The notes below the pieces were generated by a model, which was given only the letters and a program-made list of their open reading frames with translations, searched no databases and was not told the DNA's origin. From Moesziomyces globuligerus (taxonomy: Eukaryota; Basidiomycota; Ustilaginomycetes; Ustilaginales; Ustilaginaceae), in the NCBI GenBank assembly GCA_030849465.1, contig JARVLF010000015.1, forward strand, positions 1,488,001 through 1,552,000: DNA of 64,000 nt, written 5' to 3'. Position 1 is the stretch's first letter. Each line of letters starts with the position of its first letter. Positions 43,507 to 52,872 of this stretch are shown here, piece after piece. The position numbers were made by a program, and so were the translations under genes.

Positions 43507-44351
43507 TCTTGCAACAGCTTCAGTGCGCAAAACACCATGCATGCATTCCAGATGGTCAAGAGTTCGGCAGGAACGATGCCTAAGCTTGATTACAGTAGTT
43601 CTCGCATGCGAAAGCATGCACATCTCAGCGTCGCGCATTCTGCACCTTGCACGCATCAGCGAATCGCAGTCTATCCCCAAAAATCCATTCTCTTTTCGAA
43701 AAACCAAAGACGCGAGGCTGGACTTCGTTGAGAGGAGAGCCATCGTCCGATTTGGTCAGATACGCCCGGATTCCATCGGGTCGCAGTCCCTTTGTTGTGC
43801 CATCCCGGATGGCCTCAATGCCTTCTGACCCTTTCCGACATTTCATGTTGTCGCAAGACTGAGCGGCTCAGATGAAATGGCTGCCTTGGGAATGGTCCGA
43901 AGTCCTGCGCAATGACGTCGTTCGATGCCGATATGTTCACGCGTCGCCAGACATCGACCCCAACGAGCACAAAGGGATCCCGTATCTCCCTTTGTTCTAC
44001 TCCACAAAGGGGTGTTCATCTTCGCTCTCGTGTGTGAAGCGACCCAAAAAGGCTTGGGCCCTTTGTCTACGGGTCGCGACGTCGAGTCCCGGCTGAGCCT
44101 CGAGGATGTCATATAATCCTGGCTTTCCACGTGAGATCTACAGCAGGTAGGAAGAGAACAGACAGCGAGCTTACTTCTTCTCCTCTTCCATCGGCGTTCA
44201 ACTCCATACTCGCAACGACCGCGTGTCGTTAGCTAGCACTCATCGCCAAACCTGCCCGAGCAACAAGCAACGACATCCCGTAGAAAGCAGGCGCACCAGA
44301 GTTGACACACCACCGCGGCTTCAGACTCGAAGCCATCGCCGAGCTGCAGAG
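43507..44351 (+). promoter_or_regulatory. promoter region of the four-TM gene
   Basis: 845 bp between the CUE stop and the ATG at 44352, both genes on the plus strand. It contains five copies of ACAAAGGG (three of them exact 9-bp pheromone elements; see the separate entry) and a TATAAT at 44112-44117, followed by about 230 bp that would form the 5' leader. No other gene is seen in it. Confidence 0.65.
43787..44066. promoter_or_regulatory. cluster of pheromone-response-like elements (ACAAAGGGA)
   Basis: Exact matches to ACAAAGGGA lie at 43969-43977 (plus), 43987-43995 (minus) and 43787-43795 (minus). One-mismatch copies lie at 44004-44012 (ACAAAGGGG, plus) and 44058-44066 (ACAAAGGGC, minus). 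The middle pair forms a perfect 9-bp inverted repeat with a 9-base spacer. In Ustilago maydis this 9-mer is the site bound by the HMG-box regulator Prf1 in pheromone-induced genes. No other exact copy was noticed in the window. All sites are 286-565 bp upstream of the ATG at 44352. Confidence 0.8.
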
Positions 44352-45797
44352 ATGGCTGAGCAGAAGCTTGCCGTCAGCCTCTTTCTAGGTCTCAATGCAC
44401 TGCGACTCGTCTCGCTCGTGGTGATCATCTTGGTCTTTACCACGCTGATCATGGGTCTGGTGGAGGATATCCGCGACTATCATGACCAGACGATCATGGA
44501 TGAGGCGCGCGAGCAAGACTGCGCGTACGTGCCCGGGACCTCGATCCCCATGCAGACGTGGGGCATCTTTTGGGTGGAAGTGCATCGTACGCTGTTGATC
44601 CTAGCCACCGTGGCGCTCTTCCTCGCCGAGCTGAGCTGGCTCGGTATCGCAAGACTCGAGCGAGCCGCCCAGCTGTGGTTCCCCATGCTCAGCCGTGAGT
44701 GCGGACTGGCAGCACTCGGCTCTGTACAGGTCGTGGTGGCTACCTCGATTCTTAGCCACTATCTGGACGAATTCCCGCTCGTGGTCAGCTGGATGATGTT
44801 CGTCATTGGCATGTGCTATCTCTGCCTCGGTGTCGCGTTTCATTCGAGCTCGCTCAAAGACGCTCGTAGCTGCTTCGCACAACGACGCAGCACGTTCAGC
44901 AAAGGATCGAAGCCAGGATATCCGTCTCGCTTTGGACGTCAAGATCGCAAGCCCCTCGCCATAGCCAGTAGCAAGTCGGAGCCTTCGATGACTCTACGGA
45001 ATCTCTTTGGCCGTAAAGGTGGGCTGGGAAAGAAACGCGGGGCAGGCGCTTCGACCAACGAGTCGTTCCCGTCCTTGGAGACCGACTCCCACCGCGATGT
45101 GCTGGCGGAGCGAGCACGTCGTGCCGAGCATCGTCGCAAGGTCTCGAGTGTCGCGGTGGACATGACGAGGCTGAATACGGATAGCTCGTCCATCACGCGC
45201 GACTTTGTGTGGGACGCCAGTGCCGGGGTCGTACACGAGCGCGAACGGCAACACGAGTCCACTGCACAGTCGAGAGCTACGAGCTACGCGAGACGCGATA
45301 GTCAGTCGAGCGAACAGTCGTTCAGTGGCGTCAGCATCGCGAGTAGCACGCAGATCCGCATTGGTGGCTACACGTCTCAAGAAGCGGCGCGTGCGCGGGA
45401 GCGAGCCAAGCGACGTCGCGCCGAAGCGAAGCGCAGCTCGAGCTCGCGAGATCGCGACGAAAAGAGCCATCCTCCTCCCGCCAAGAGCACGGGTCAGAGC
45501 TCCTTGGCTGCGAGTAGGATCAAGAACGCCAAACGCAGGAGCTTGGCCTTCGTCAATGGAGCCCGTCATCGCTTGAGCGCAGGCACCGCCTCCGCACTCG
45601 CTGCTCGACGACGTGCTTCACCAGCCATGCCGCGTGGCATTCCCAACCCAGACTCGGATATCGTCATCGAGTACATCGACGACAAGGAGACCGCTCCCCC
45701 TGTCCCGCCCCTGCCTGCGTATCACCAGCTCTCGGCTGCCCCAGACCCGGTCGAACTCCCTGTCGCTTCCCGCTTCACTCGCGCCCATGTCATTTAG
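44352..45797 (+). CDS. four-TM membrane protein of a basidiomycete family, possibly pheromone-regulated
   Basis: 481 aa, intronless. The longer frame to 44223 starts with GTG; the first ATG is 44352 (MAEQKLAVSLFLGLNALRL). Four hydrophobic segments lie in the first ~180 residues: LVSLVVIILVFTTLIMGL, LLILATVALFLAELSWLGI, GLAALGSVQVVVATSIL and LVVSWMMFVIGMCYLCLGVA. The motif ILSHYLDEFPLV before the last segment is typical of a four-TM family found in many basidiomycetes (I believe catalogued as DUF7598; not verified). The remaining 300 residues are a Ser/Arg-rich cytosolic-looking tail with many phosphosite-like stretches. Function is unknown. The upstream cluster of ACAAAGGGA sites suggests control by a Prf1-like factor during mating. 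Confidence 0.82.
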   Translation: MAEQKLAVSLFLGLNALRLVSLVVIILVFTTLIMGLVEDIRDYHDQTIMDEAREQDCAYVPGTSIPMQTWGIFWVEVHRTLLILATVALFLAELSWLGIARLERAAQLWFPMLSRECGLAALGSVQVVVATSILSHYLDEFPLVVSWMMFVIGMCYLCLGVAFHSSSLKDARSCFAQRRSTFSKGSKPGYPSRFGRQDRKPLAIASSKSEPSMTLRNLFGRKGGLGKKRGAGASTNESFPSLETDSHRDVLAERARRAEHRRKVSSVAVDMTRLNTDSSSITRDFVWDASAGVVHERERQHESTAQSRATSYARRDSQSSEQSFSGVSIASSTQIRIGGYTSQEAARARERAKRRRAEAKRSSSSRDRDEKSHPPPAKSTGQSSLAASRIKNAKRRSLAFVNGARHRLSAGTASALAARRRASPAMPRGIPNPDSDIVIEYIDDKETAPPVPPLPAYHQLSAAPDPVELPVASRFTRAHVI

Positions 45798-45930
45798 TCG
45801 CTGTCATTCATTTCGATCCAGTACCACCTCCGTCTTCGTGCTTGGTGCGTGCGTGCTCATCGGATCGGAATCCGTGGACTGGGCGATGCTGGTTTAAGAC
45901 GAAGAGGGCTAAAACACTCCAAAAATGTCC

Positions 45931-45936
45931 AAAAAA
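45931..45936 (-). terminator. Pol III terminator of tRNA-Leu
   Basis: A run of six T on the minus strand, 11 bases after the tRNA 3' end, fits a Pol III stop signal. Confidence 0.75.
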
Positions 45937-45947
45937 GAAAGTTTTGG

Positions 45948-46041
45948 TGACAAGAGTGGGATTCGAACCCACGCCCGAAGACAACGGTTGAAATCTCAGA
46001 GAATCCTGAACGTTGCGCCTTAACCACTCGGCCATCTTGCC
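45948..46041 (-). tRNA. tRNA-Leu (CAG) with intron
   Basis: The acceptor stem pairs GGCAAGA with TCTTGTC; the D arm is GCC..GGC; the anticodon stem CAACG/CGTTG is perfect; the T arm is GTGGG-TTCGAAT-CCCAC; a short variable arm closes on TTCG. The loop begins TTCAGG, so the anticodon is CAG, and about 17 bases follow before the 3' half of the stem. That intron contains CTGA, able to pair with the anticodon as usual in eukaryotic tRNA introns. A box TGGCCGAGTGG and B box GGTTCGAATCC are intact. The discriminator A is followed by CCA in the genome, probably by chance. Mature length without intron is about 77 nt. Confidence 0.92.
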
Positions 46042-47370
46042 AACATAACATTCAAGACTGCGTGTTGCCAATCTATCAACGTTCAAGTAGGCCGAGCTCA
46101 GACTTTTGAAATGCTGTCCGCTCTGAAGACGTTTCTCGGCCAGGTTCACCGTTGCGCAGGGTGAGAAGAGGTTGCAAGAGATGGGGACAGGAAAGGGGCG
46201 CCTTCAATTTGCGAGGCCAAACGGATCGCGTGTGCCAGCGAGATGGTTTGAAGAGGGCGAGGGGAGCCACCAATGCCTGAACTGCAGCTTGAGAGAGAGC
46301 CGAGGCAACCGAGACTGCAGATCCGAAGGGATCTGCAGAACCGTGCATGTTTCAGCTGCCCAGGTGCGTGAGAGGGGTCGGCTCGAAAGAAGTCTTGTTG
46401 CCCCGCAGCTGACGCGCCTCGACGCGCTCGCGTCCGCAACCCTGAAACCGCAACCCTGAAACGATGCGATTTTCAAGGCATCCGACCGAAGCTCGGCGAT
46501 TCCGACAGGCGCACCTCGACGCTATCTTGGCAAGAGCGTGACTTAAGCTAGTGCTGCGCAGGCCGAAGCGATAAGTCATTGGAGAGAACGTCACGCCACG
46601 CGCTTTCTTGTCGAGCGAGGATGTGCACTACAGCAGTCGGCGCTAGGCGAGCTGCAAAAGGTCACGGCCCTCTCAGGCGTGCTGGTTGGTGCATGGTGAG
46701 GCTTCACAGTCGCATAGGGCACCTCGGCTAGTGTAGTGCGTGCAGGTTGCTGCCAGCCTGAGCGCTTTGACGATCTTTCGACGCTTGGCATGCAGCCATC
46801 TCCGCCACCCTGCCGTCCTTGCCAACCCTGCGTCTGGCCAAGGTGCCTCTCGTCGCTGCGCCTTCCGAGAGCCTAGCCGAAAGAGATTTTTCCACTCGCT
46901 CCTGCCTCCTCGCTCATTTGCGCAGCCGCAACTTGCTCTCCACCACTCGGCTCGCTTGGCTCAAGCCGCCAATCAGCCGGTCGTACTCTCGCCCGCTCCA
47001 CTCCCAACCCTCACCATCCGTCCGCCCCGTCTCCTGTCACCTTCTTTTGCTTCCCTACATCCGCTGCGTGGAAAATGCGCATTGACGTCCTGGCGGCATC
47101 ATCTATCTCTGCCTAAAGCGCATCACGACACGCTTCAGCATACAGTTCCTAAGAGCCTCGAGTCCCGGCCTATACCCTGTGCGATCACCGCCACTCATTC
47201 CGATCGAGACTCATCCGGCCTCTACAACTACTGCCATCGATACCAGACCAATTGCAATCATTGCTTAAGCAAATCGTGACTGTCCAAACGACACTGCTAT
47301 CCTTTTCGTCTCGATCCTCCCCAGCACTTCCTGCGCACGACGAGCCGAGCTCGATCGGCTTTCATCGACC
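46042..47370. other. intergenic region upstream of cell-surface protein
   Basis: 1.3 kb. It contains a perfect 14-bp tandem duplication at 46434-46461 and a CT-rich final third typical of a fungal promoter/leader. No gene recognised. Confidence 0.55.
46434..46461. repeat. perfect 14-bp tandem duplication
   Basis: Two exact copies of CCGCAACCCTGAAA at 46434-46447 and 46448-46461. It is noncoding, about 900 bp upstream of the cell-surface protein gene. Confidence 0.85.
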
Positions 47371-49515
47371 ATGATGGCCTTCTTACGAATGTGGGCCGCA
47401 TCCACCTGCCTTCTTCTCGCGCTTGCGACAACCGGTGCGCTGGCCGCACCGCTGCAAGTGTCTCTGTCCGACAACCCGACCACATGTCAGCCGATGACCG
47501 TCACCTGGGACACCTCGGCTGGTACTGCGCCGTGGACCGTCACCGTTGCACCGCTCGGCCACGTCCCAGTCTCGGCCTCCCTACCCGCCAACTACATGTC
47601 CGGCAATGCGTGGCACTGGAACTGGAACGTCCCTGGCTATCCAAACGCCGTATCCCAGGTGATCGTTGCCGTCTCTGACAGCACGGGCCGGGTCAGCGGC
47701 ACCTCGGCGTTTTCCAGACTCGCCAAAGCTGGCACATGCTCGGCACCCGCAGAGCACCTCGACTTCATTTGGTATCCTCCCGCATCCGGTCCGAAGCAGT
47801 GCGAGGACTGGCTCATCACCGTCCAAGAGGACCGCGGCAACCTCGGCCTCAAGTGGCCCGTTGAGTTGCTCATCCTCCCAGAGAACGACGTGCCCACCAC
47901 CCTGCGCATTACTGACCAGAGGCACAGCAACGTCGACTGGACCGTCAACTATCCGCGTGGAACCAACTTCGCCATCGCGTCGTTTGATGCCGGGACCTCG
48001 GGAACTGGCGGCGTCGGTGGCTCGGTCTACACCGTTGGCCGTGGCAGAGCAGCCTCGTGCATCGGCTCCGCGCAAAAGGAGGCCGTCCTTGGCCTTCCCG
48101 CTGCTTCGAGCACCGCCTCGCCCGCCACGCCGACTACGACGGCCGCTCCGCGCATGGCCACCTCGCGGCTTCCATCGACCGGCACGGCCACGCATTCGAA
48201 AGCAGCGCCGTCGACGACGGCAGCAGCCAAGACGGATGCGACTGCGGAAAAGTCGAGCAGCTCCACTGGCGTCATCGGCGGCGCAGTCGGCGGTGTGCTC
48301 GGCGCATTTGCCATCGTCGGCCTCGCAGTCTTCTTCTACCGAAAGCATCACAACAACAAGGGTCCGGACGAATACGGAGTGTATGCGAACAACGAGAAGC
48401 GCTCCTTCTTTGGTGGCTTCGGATCGGGTCGCTCCGCAGACCGCTTCGGATACAGCAATCGCGGAGCGGACGCGCCGCGCTTTGGAGCGTCCACGGACCA
48501 GCAGGGTGGCATCTCACCTTTCGTCACGGGCCGCGCCTCGCCCTGGAGGTGGTCGGCGCGGCCTGTTGGGCTTTCCGACAACCAGGACATGGCGCAGGCA
48601 GCCGAGGATCGCAATGCCATCCTCGGGCGCTTCAACGATGGGCCGAGCTCGATGGGGCATTCGAGCTCCATCAGTCTGCACCGTGGCAGCGACTCGATCG
48701 GCGGATCCGTAGGCATCATCGCGCTTAAGGGGGCTCCCAGCGTGCATTCGGTCGTGCCGGACGACGCGCTTTTCCCGCCGCCGATGCCTACGAACCGGGC
48801 CATGATGCCGAACCAGACAGCTTACGCTGCATATCCTCCGGCATCGGTGGGGCCGGGCGTGGGAGCTGGAGTCGGTGCTGGAATTGGTGCAGTCGGCATG
48901 AAGCAGGCGTGGAATCGGGACCGCTCCGACTCTGGCAGCTCGCAGCGCGATCCTTTCCGCAATCCTGCCGCCGGTCCGACGACGCCACCAAAAGAACGTG
49001 CTGCACCAGCACAGTACCAGCAGCCAATGCAGGATGCGGGCTGGTCGCGGCAGCACCCTGCATCGCGCGATTCGATGGCAGCGATCGCAGGACTTCCACT
49101 CTCGCCGTCTTCGGCTGGGGGAGCGACGCGTTCGCGCGATCTGACGGGTGTGGCTGCTGCCGATCCGTTCAACGCAAGTCAAGAGCGGATCCCGGAGCAA
49201 GATCTGTCGACGATGCGCATTCCGCCACCGGCACCCGTCTCGACCTCGCTCTTCGATCCGTACACCCATGCGTCGCGGCTGTACTCGCAGGACGACGTCG
49301 CCCACATCTCGGCAGCCCTCGCCCGTGACAACGCCGCCACACCCAACTCGCTCACCTCCGACACGAGCGCGCCCAGATACGTTGACCCAAAGGAATCAGC
49401 CGCCCGCTTCCGCACACTCGAAACTCAGCTCCTCAACGATCGCAAAAAAGTTGTCTCCAACATCTACGACGACCCAGACTCCGACGACGAAGGCGGTCTC
49501 CCCTACATGTCCTAG
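47371..49515 (+). CDS. single-pass cell-surface membrane protein of unknown function
   Basis: 714 aa, intronless. A signal peptide (about 1-25, LRMWAASTCLLLALATTGAL) is followed by an ectodomain of about 215 residues with four or more Cys and Trp-rich strands (PMTVTWDTS, WHWNWNVPG, PVELLILPEN) that looks like two beta-sandwich modules. A Ser/Thr/Ala-rich stalk (about 240-295) suited to O-mannosylation leads to one membrane helix near 300-323 (GVIGGAVGGVLGAFAIVGLA, Gly-rich) with a FYRKHH stop signal. The cytosolic tail of about 390 residues is Ser/Gly/Pro-rich with Tyr and acidic patches and ends in DDPDSDDEGGLPYMS. The layout is that of wall-stress sensors or mucin-type receptors, but no WSC domain is present, so the role is open. 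Confidence 0.82.
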   Translation: MMAFLRMWAASTCLLLALATTGALAAPLQVSLSDNPTTCQPMTVTWDTSAGTAPWTVTVAPLGHVPVSASLPANYMSGNAWHWNWNVPGYPNAVSQVIVAVSDSTGRVSGTSAFSRLAKAGTCSAPAEHLDFIWYPPASGPKQCEDWLITVQEDRGNLGLKWPVELLILPENDVPTTLRITDQRHSNVDWTVNYPRGTNFAIASFDAGTSGTGGVGGSVYTVGRGRAASCIGSAQKEAVLGLPAASSTASPATPTTTAAPRMATSRLPSTGTATHSKAAPSTTAAAKTDATAEKSSSSTGVIGGAVGGVLGAFAIVGLAVFFYRKHHNNKGPDEYGVYANNEKRSFFGGFGSGRSADRFGYSNRGADAPRFGASTDQQGGISPFVTGRASPWRWSARPVGLSDNQDMAQAAEDRNAILGRFNDGPSSMGHSSSISLHRGSDSIGGSVGIIALKGAPSVHSVVPDDALFPPPMPTNRAMMPNQTAYAAYPPASVGPGVGAGVGAGIGAVGMKQAWNRDRSDSGSSQRDPFRNPAAGPTTPPKERAAPAQYQQPMQDAGWSRQHPASRDSMAAIAGLPLSPSSAGGATRSRDLTGVAAADPFNASQERIPEQDLSTMRIPPPAPVSTSLFDPYTHASRLYSQDDVAHISAALARDNAATPNSLTSDTSAPRYVDPKESAARFRTLETQLLNDRKKVVSNIYDDPDSDDEGGLPYMS

Positions 49516-49610
49516 CCTTGTCTTGCTGGAATCGATGCATTCTACTGTTCTGTGTTCGCCTGTTGTAATGCAAACCCAAACGCGTACTGTTGAGTTTGTA
49601 GATGTTGCGT

Positions 49611-52127
49611 TTAAGCGGCGAGGGCCACGTGGTAGTCGGAGAGGCCCATGAGGGACTCGGTATGCGGGAGGGGGTGGTTGTCCGCGTCGGTGATGACGAC
49701 GAGACGCTTGTGGAGCGCCTGCTGGAGGTAGTCGGTGAAGCCGGTTGATCCGAGCGACTGGTAGAAGGCACCGAGACCGGTGGGACCGGGGATGCGCTTT
49801 GCGAGTTCGCTCGAGAGCTTGGTCTTTGTGACGCCGCCGGGCAGCGCGGGGGCGAGCGCGGCAAGGCTGTCGAGGAGCGGACGGAAGCGCGTGGCGTCGT
49901 CGGCTGGCACGGGACCCGAGGCGGTCGCGCCCTCGGACGAGGTCGAGCGCTGGAGCGACGCGAGCACCTGGCTGGTCTCGTTGCGGATCGCATCGAGCTC
50001 GTGTGCGGGCCTCGCATCCTCGTCCACCGTGACCTTGTCCGTGTTCTTGCCGAGCGAAAAGAGGTTGACCCTGATGTTCGACGCACGCGTGTCGTCCTCG
50101 TCCGTACCCTCGTCTTCGCCATCGGTAACGTGCGTCTGCGAGCCCGGCTTAACCAGCCGCGGATGCAGCCGCACGTGCCTCACGCCCGGCTTGAAGCCAG
50201 GCTCGGTGGTGACGATCTTGGCAGCCACCGCCGCGTCCAGATACTCCTGAAAGTCCTCGGCCGTCTTGGCGCGCAGGCCCGAGACGACGATCGAGGTGCG
50301 GTTGGTGCCGACGATCTGGTGGCAAAAGTAGTCGGTCGAGTAGTTGCGCCCCTCGGCCATCTGCTCGTGCAGCAGGTTGGCCAGCGGCGCAAAGATGAGC
50401 GCGATCTCGTGGCCGTTCATGATCGTCTTGCGCTTCGGCCGGCCGTTGCTCTTGGACGGCGAATCAGCCTTGGACGCCGACTTGGATGCAAAGTCCAACA
50501 GCGTGCGTTTGACCGCCGACATCTTCTTGTCGACCGAAGGCGTGGGCGTCGTGGCGGTGTCCGCGATGCGCGTCGCAGCCGGCATGATCTGTCCCGTCTG
50601 CACGTTAAAATACCTCGGATTCAGATCGACCACCAGCACGCCCTCCTGGTCTGTCGTAGCAGGGCGAGCCACACCGGCCTTTTCGGCCGCAGCAATGTAT
50701 TCCCGCCATCCGGGAACACCAGCCAGGGCGTAGGCGTCTACAATGCCCTGGCGCGCGAGCACGGAGAGCTGCATGCCGACAAACGAGCATAGCGGTCTGG
50801 CGTTGCCTTGCGACCTCTGCTCCTTGCAGACCTCGATCAGCGGAAGGAACGGTCTGACTCTGGGCGGCACGTCGGCCGTAGAGCCCGAAGGCGTCGAGTA
50901 CGAGACGGGCTTCTGTCGGCTCGGCGTTGCGCCAGCAGACGTCGACGAAGTGCTCGGCATCATTGGCAGCGAGGCCGTGCTGGCCCGAGCCGTGTCGGCG
51001 AGAGCCACCCACTCGTGGCCCGACTGGCCCGAAGAGCCGAGCGTCACGATCCCGGCCGCTTCGGCCACGGCCGCGTACTCGGCCCACTTGGATGCACCGG
51101 CCCGCACAAAGATTCCACGGTCCATACCGACGAGTCGAGCAGCTACCATGGAGCGAAGGGGCTTGGGGTTGCCTTCTTTCTTGATCTGCTCCAGCAGCCG
51201 GATGAGAGGATCAAATAGCTGGAGCGTCTGATTCGAAGGACGTCGGTCCTGGCTCTTCAAAGCGCCAGGCGGCTTTCCGTGCGAGAGATGTCCGTTAGCG
51301 GGAGTCTGATGGTTGTGGTTGTGAGGAGCCTTGGAGGGTGTCTGAGGCCCGTTGCTGTAGCTGCTGTAAGGCTTGCCGTCCTTGTTGGTCTGTACGCCGA
51401 GCACGTCTTGGCGCCATGAGAGTACGATGTTTGCGGAAGCTTCGAGGATCGGGACGGCGCCGATGGGCGGGGTGACGAGGACGACGTTGTATCCACGGTT
51501 GCGAAGCACGCCGAGTGGATATGCAAAGTCACGGTCTCCTGAAATGAGAACGACGGTGGCAGGGGCGGGCTGGTCGATGGCGTAGGCGAGTAGGTCGGTA
51601 ATCATCATCTTGTCGGCCACGTCCTTACGACCGCTCTTGGGTGTGTCGATGAGACTGACGCCGCATCCCTGCAACTCGCTCCTGAGCTGTACCTGGACAG
51701 CGTTAGGGGCCTGCGTTTCGGACGACAGCTCGAGGTATGCCTTGAAGCTAACGATGGGTCCGATTTCGAGGTTCTGCATGGCGGTACGCACAGCAAGAGC
51801 GACCGAGCGGCCGGAGGAGCCAGTGGGAGGAGCACAATTGTCGACGTCCCAAAAGATGGCCAGCGGTTGGGTGTCGTCCTTGAAGCGATCGCGCTTCGAC
51901 TTGCCGTTGCTGGTCGGTGGCGAAGAGGGTTCGGCGCTCTTGGGCTCTGCATCTTGCGGAGGTTTGTATTGAGGCGGAGGCGGCCGCGAAAAGAATCGTG
52001 TTGCGACCAAGACGGAGCCTGTTCCGAGACCTACCAGCGCGAGTAGGCGGACCGTCGGGTGCTGCATGTACTGAGCCACGGTGCTCAGCGAAGCCGAGGC
52101 GGCTGCATCTTGGCGGCTAGCGGCCAT
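49611..52127 (-). CDS. membrane-anchored NYN (PIN-like) protein with LOTUS-like repeats
   Basis: 838 aa, intronless. One N-terminal membrane segment (26-46, VRLLALVGLGTGSVLVATRF) is followed by a Pro-rich linker and a NYN domain at about 88-245: acidic residues D94 and D96 in FWDVDNCAPP, D169/D172 in KSGRKDVADKMM, and D198/D200 in LISGDRDFAYPLG, matching the metal-binding acids of PIN-like RNases. Four helical modules follow at about 304-376, 425-502, 578-657 and 750-835, each starting like PL(I/L)xLL and continuing through a predicted winged helix, reminiscent of OST-HTH/LOTUS domains. Between the second and third modules lies a basic Ser-rich linker. Proteins of the MARF1/Limkain type combine these domains and act on RNA. 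An anchor of this kind could place it on the mitochondrial outer membrane or the ER; that is inference. Confidence 0.82.
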   Translation of the reverse strand: MAASRQDAAASASLSTVAQYMQHPTVRLLALVGLGTGSVLVATRFFSRPPPPQYKPPQDAEPKSAEPSSPPTSNGKSKRDRFKDDTQPLAIFWDVDNCAPPTGSSGRSVALAVRTAMQNLEIGPIVSFKAYLELSSETQAPNAVQVQLRSELQGCGVSLIDTPKSGRKDVADKMMITDLLAYAIDQPAPATVVLISGDRDFAYPLGVLRNRGYNVVLVTPPIGAVPILEASANIVLSWRQDVLGVQTNKDGKPYSSYSNGPQTPSKAPHNHNHQTPANGHLSHGKPPGALKSQDRRPSNQTLQLFDPLIRLLEQIKKEGNPKPLRSMVAARLVGMDRGIFVRAGASKWAEYAAVAEAAGIVTLGSSGQSGHEWVALADTARASTASLPMMPSTSSTSAGATPSRQKPVSYSTPSGSTADVPPRVRPFLPLIEVCKEQRSQGNARPLCSFVGMQLSVLARQGIVDAYALAGVPGWREYIAAAEKAGVARPATTDQEGVLVVDLNPRYFNVQTGQIMPAATRIADTATTPTPSVDKKMSAVKRTLLDFASKSASKADSPSKSNGRPKRKTIMNGHEIALIFAPLANLLHEQMAEGRNYSTDYFCHQIVGTNRTSIVVSGLRAKTAEDFQEYLDAAVAAKIVTTEPGFKPGVRHVRLHPRLVKPGSQTHVTDGEDEGTDEDDTRASNIRVNLFSLGKNTDKVTVDEDARPAHELDAIRNETSQVLASLQRSTSSEGATASGPVPADDATRFRPLLDSLAALAPALPGGVTKTKLSSELAKRIPGPTGLGAFYQSLGSTGFTDYLQQALHKRLVVITDADNHPLPHTESLMGLSDYHVALAA

Positions 52128-52872
52128 GGATCGGCCTGGGGGTAGCTGCGAAGGCTACGCAGCTTATGACGTCCGGGGGAACGATGAATTGGCCACGCTT
52201 CGCATGCGTAGAATGGCGCCAAGCTTGGCGCTAGACGATGGAGCTGCTATGACCAGGATGGGGCGTAAAAGAGCGTGAGGCCTGAAGGCAGGTATATGGG
52301 CCCGGGATCAATGCAACGACTGCAGGATAGGCCACCTGTATGCGTGGTTGTTGGTGGGTTGAAGCGTGGGGATGAGGGTCTGAAGCCGGTCTTGCTGATG
52401 TACGGTGCGGCGCTGACCTGAACAGCGTGGCGCAGACTCAGCGGGGTGCGCACGCTGCACGCCCAATGACAGTGCGCTTTCCGAGCCAGCACGGCTCGCT
52501 GCGCCTCCACTTGCTTCCTGATTCCTGCGCCTTCTGCGCCGTCCTGGAATGTCTGCTTCGGCTCAACCAGAGTGCCCGTGCGCCACCCTGAAAGCAACAC
52601 AAGCTCACTGCGAGAAAATTCGGATGAGCCGCCCTGGAGTCCGTGACCTTGTAGGAGATGGCGACCGCTCGGAAGTGCCGGCAGTCCGGCGCAGGGACCC
52701 AAAGGTCCCTTTGATGGCGCTCTGCGTATCGCGTCTCGAGAAAGTCGGCTCGGGCGAATCGCTCTTGGCTCGCGGTCGGAAGAGATCACTGAGTCGGAAC
52801 TTGGAAGATCTGTTACTTTCCCTGCAGTAACTTACTGCCCCTTGTTGCATTGACAGTCGGATCTCTGCAACC
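52128..52872. other. divergent promoter region, NYN protein / cupin
   Basis: 745 bp between divergent starts. A single near-palindrome AAAGGTCCCTTT occurs at about 52700. No gene, tRNA or repeat array recognised. Confidence 0.55.

Noticed and set aside
45808..46149. 113-aa minus-strand frame
   Set aside because: It runs through tRNA-Leu; no protein character.
52695..52710. TCCCTTTGA near the cupin gene as a pheromone element
   Set aside because: A single copy with one mismatch; similar single near-matches occur elsewhere (21917, 41752) and carry no weight alone.
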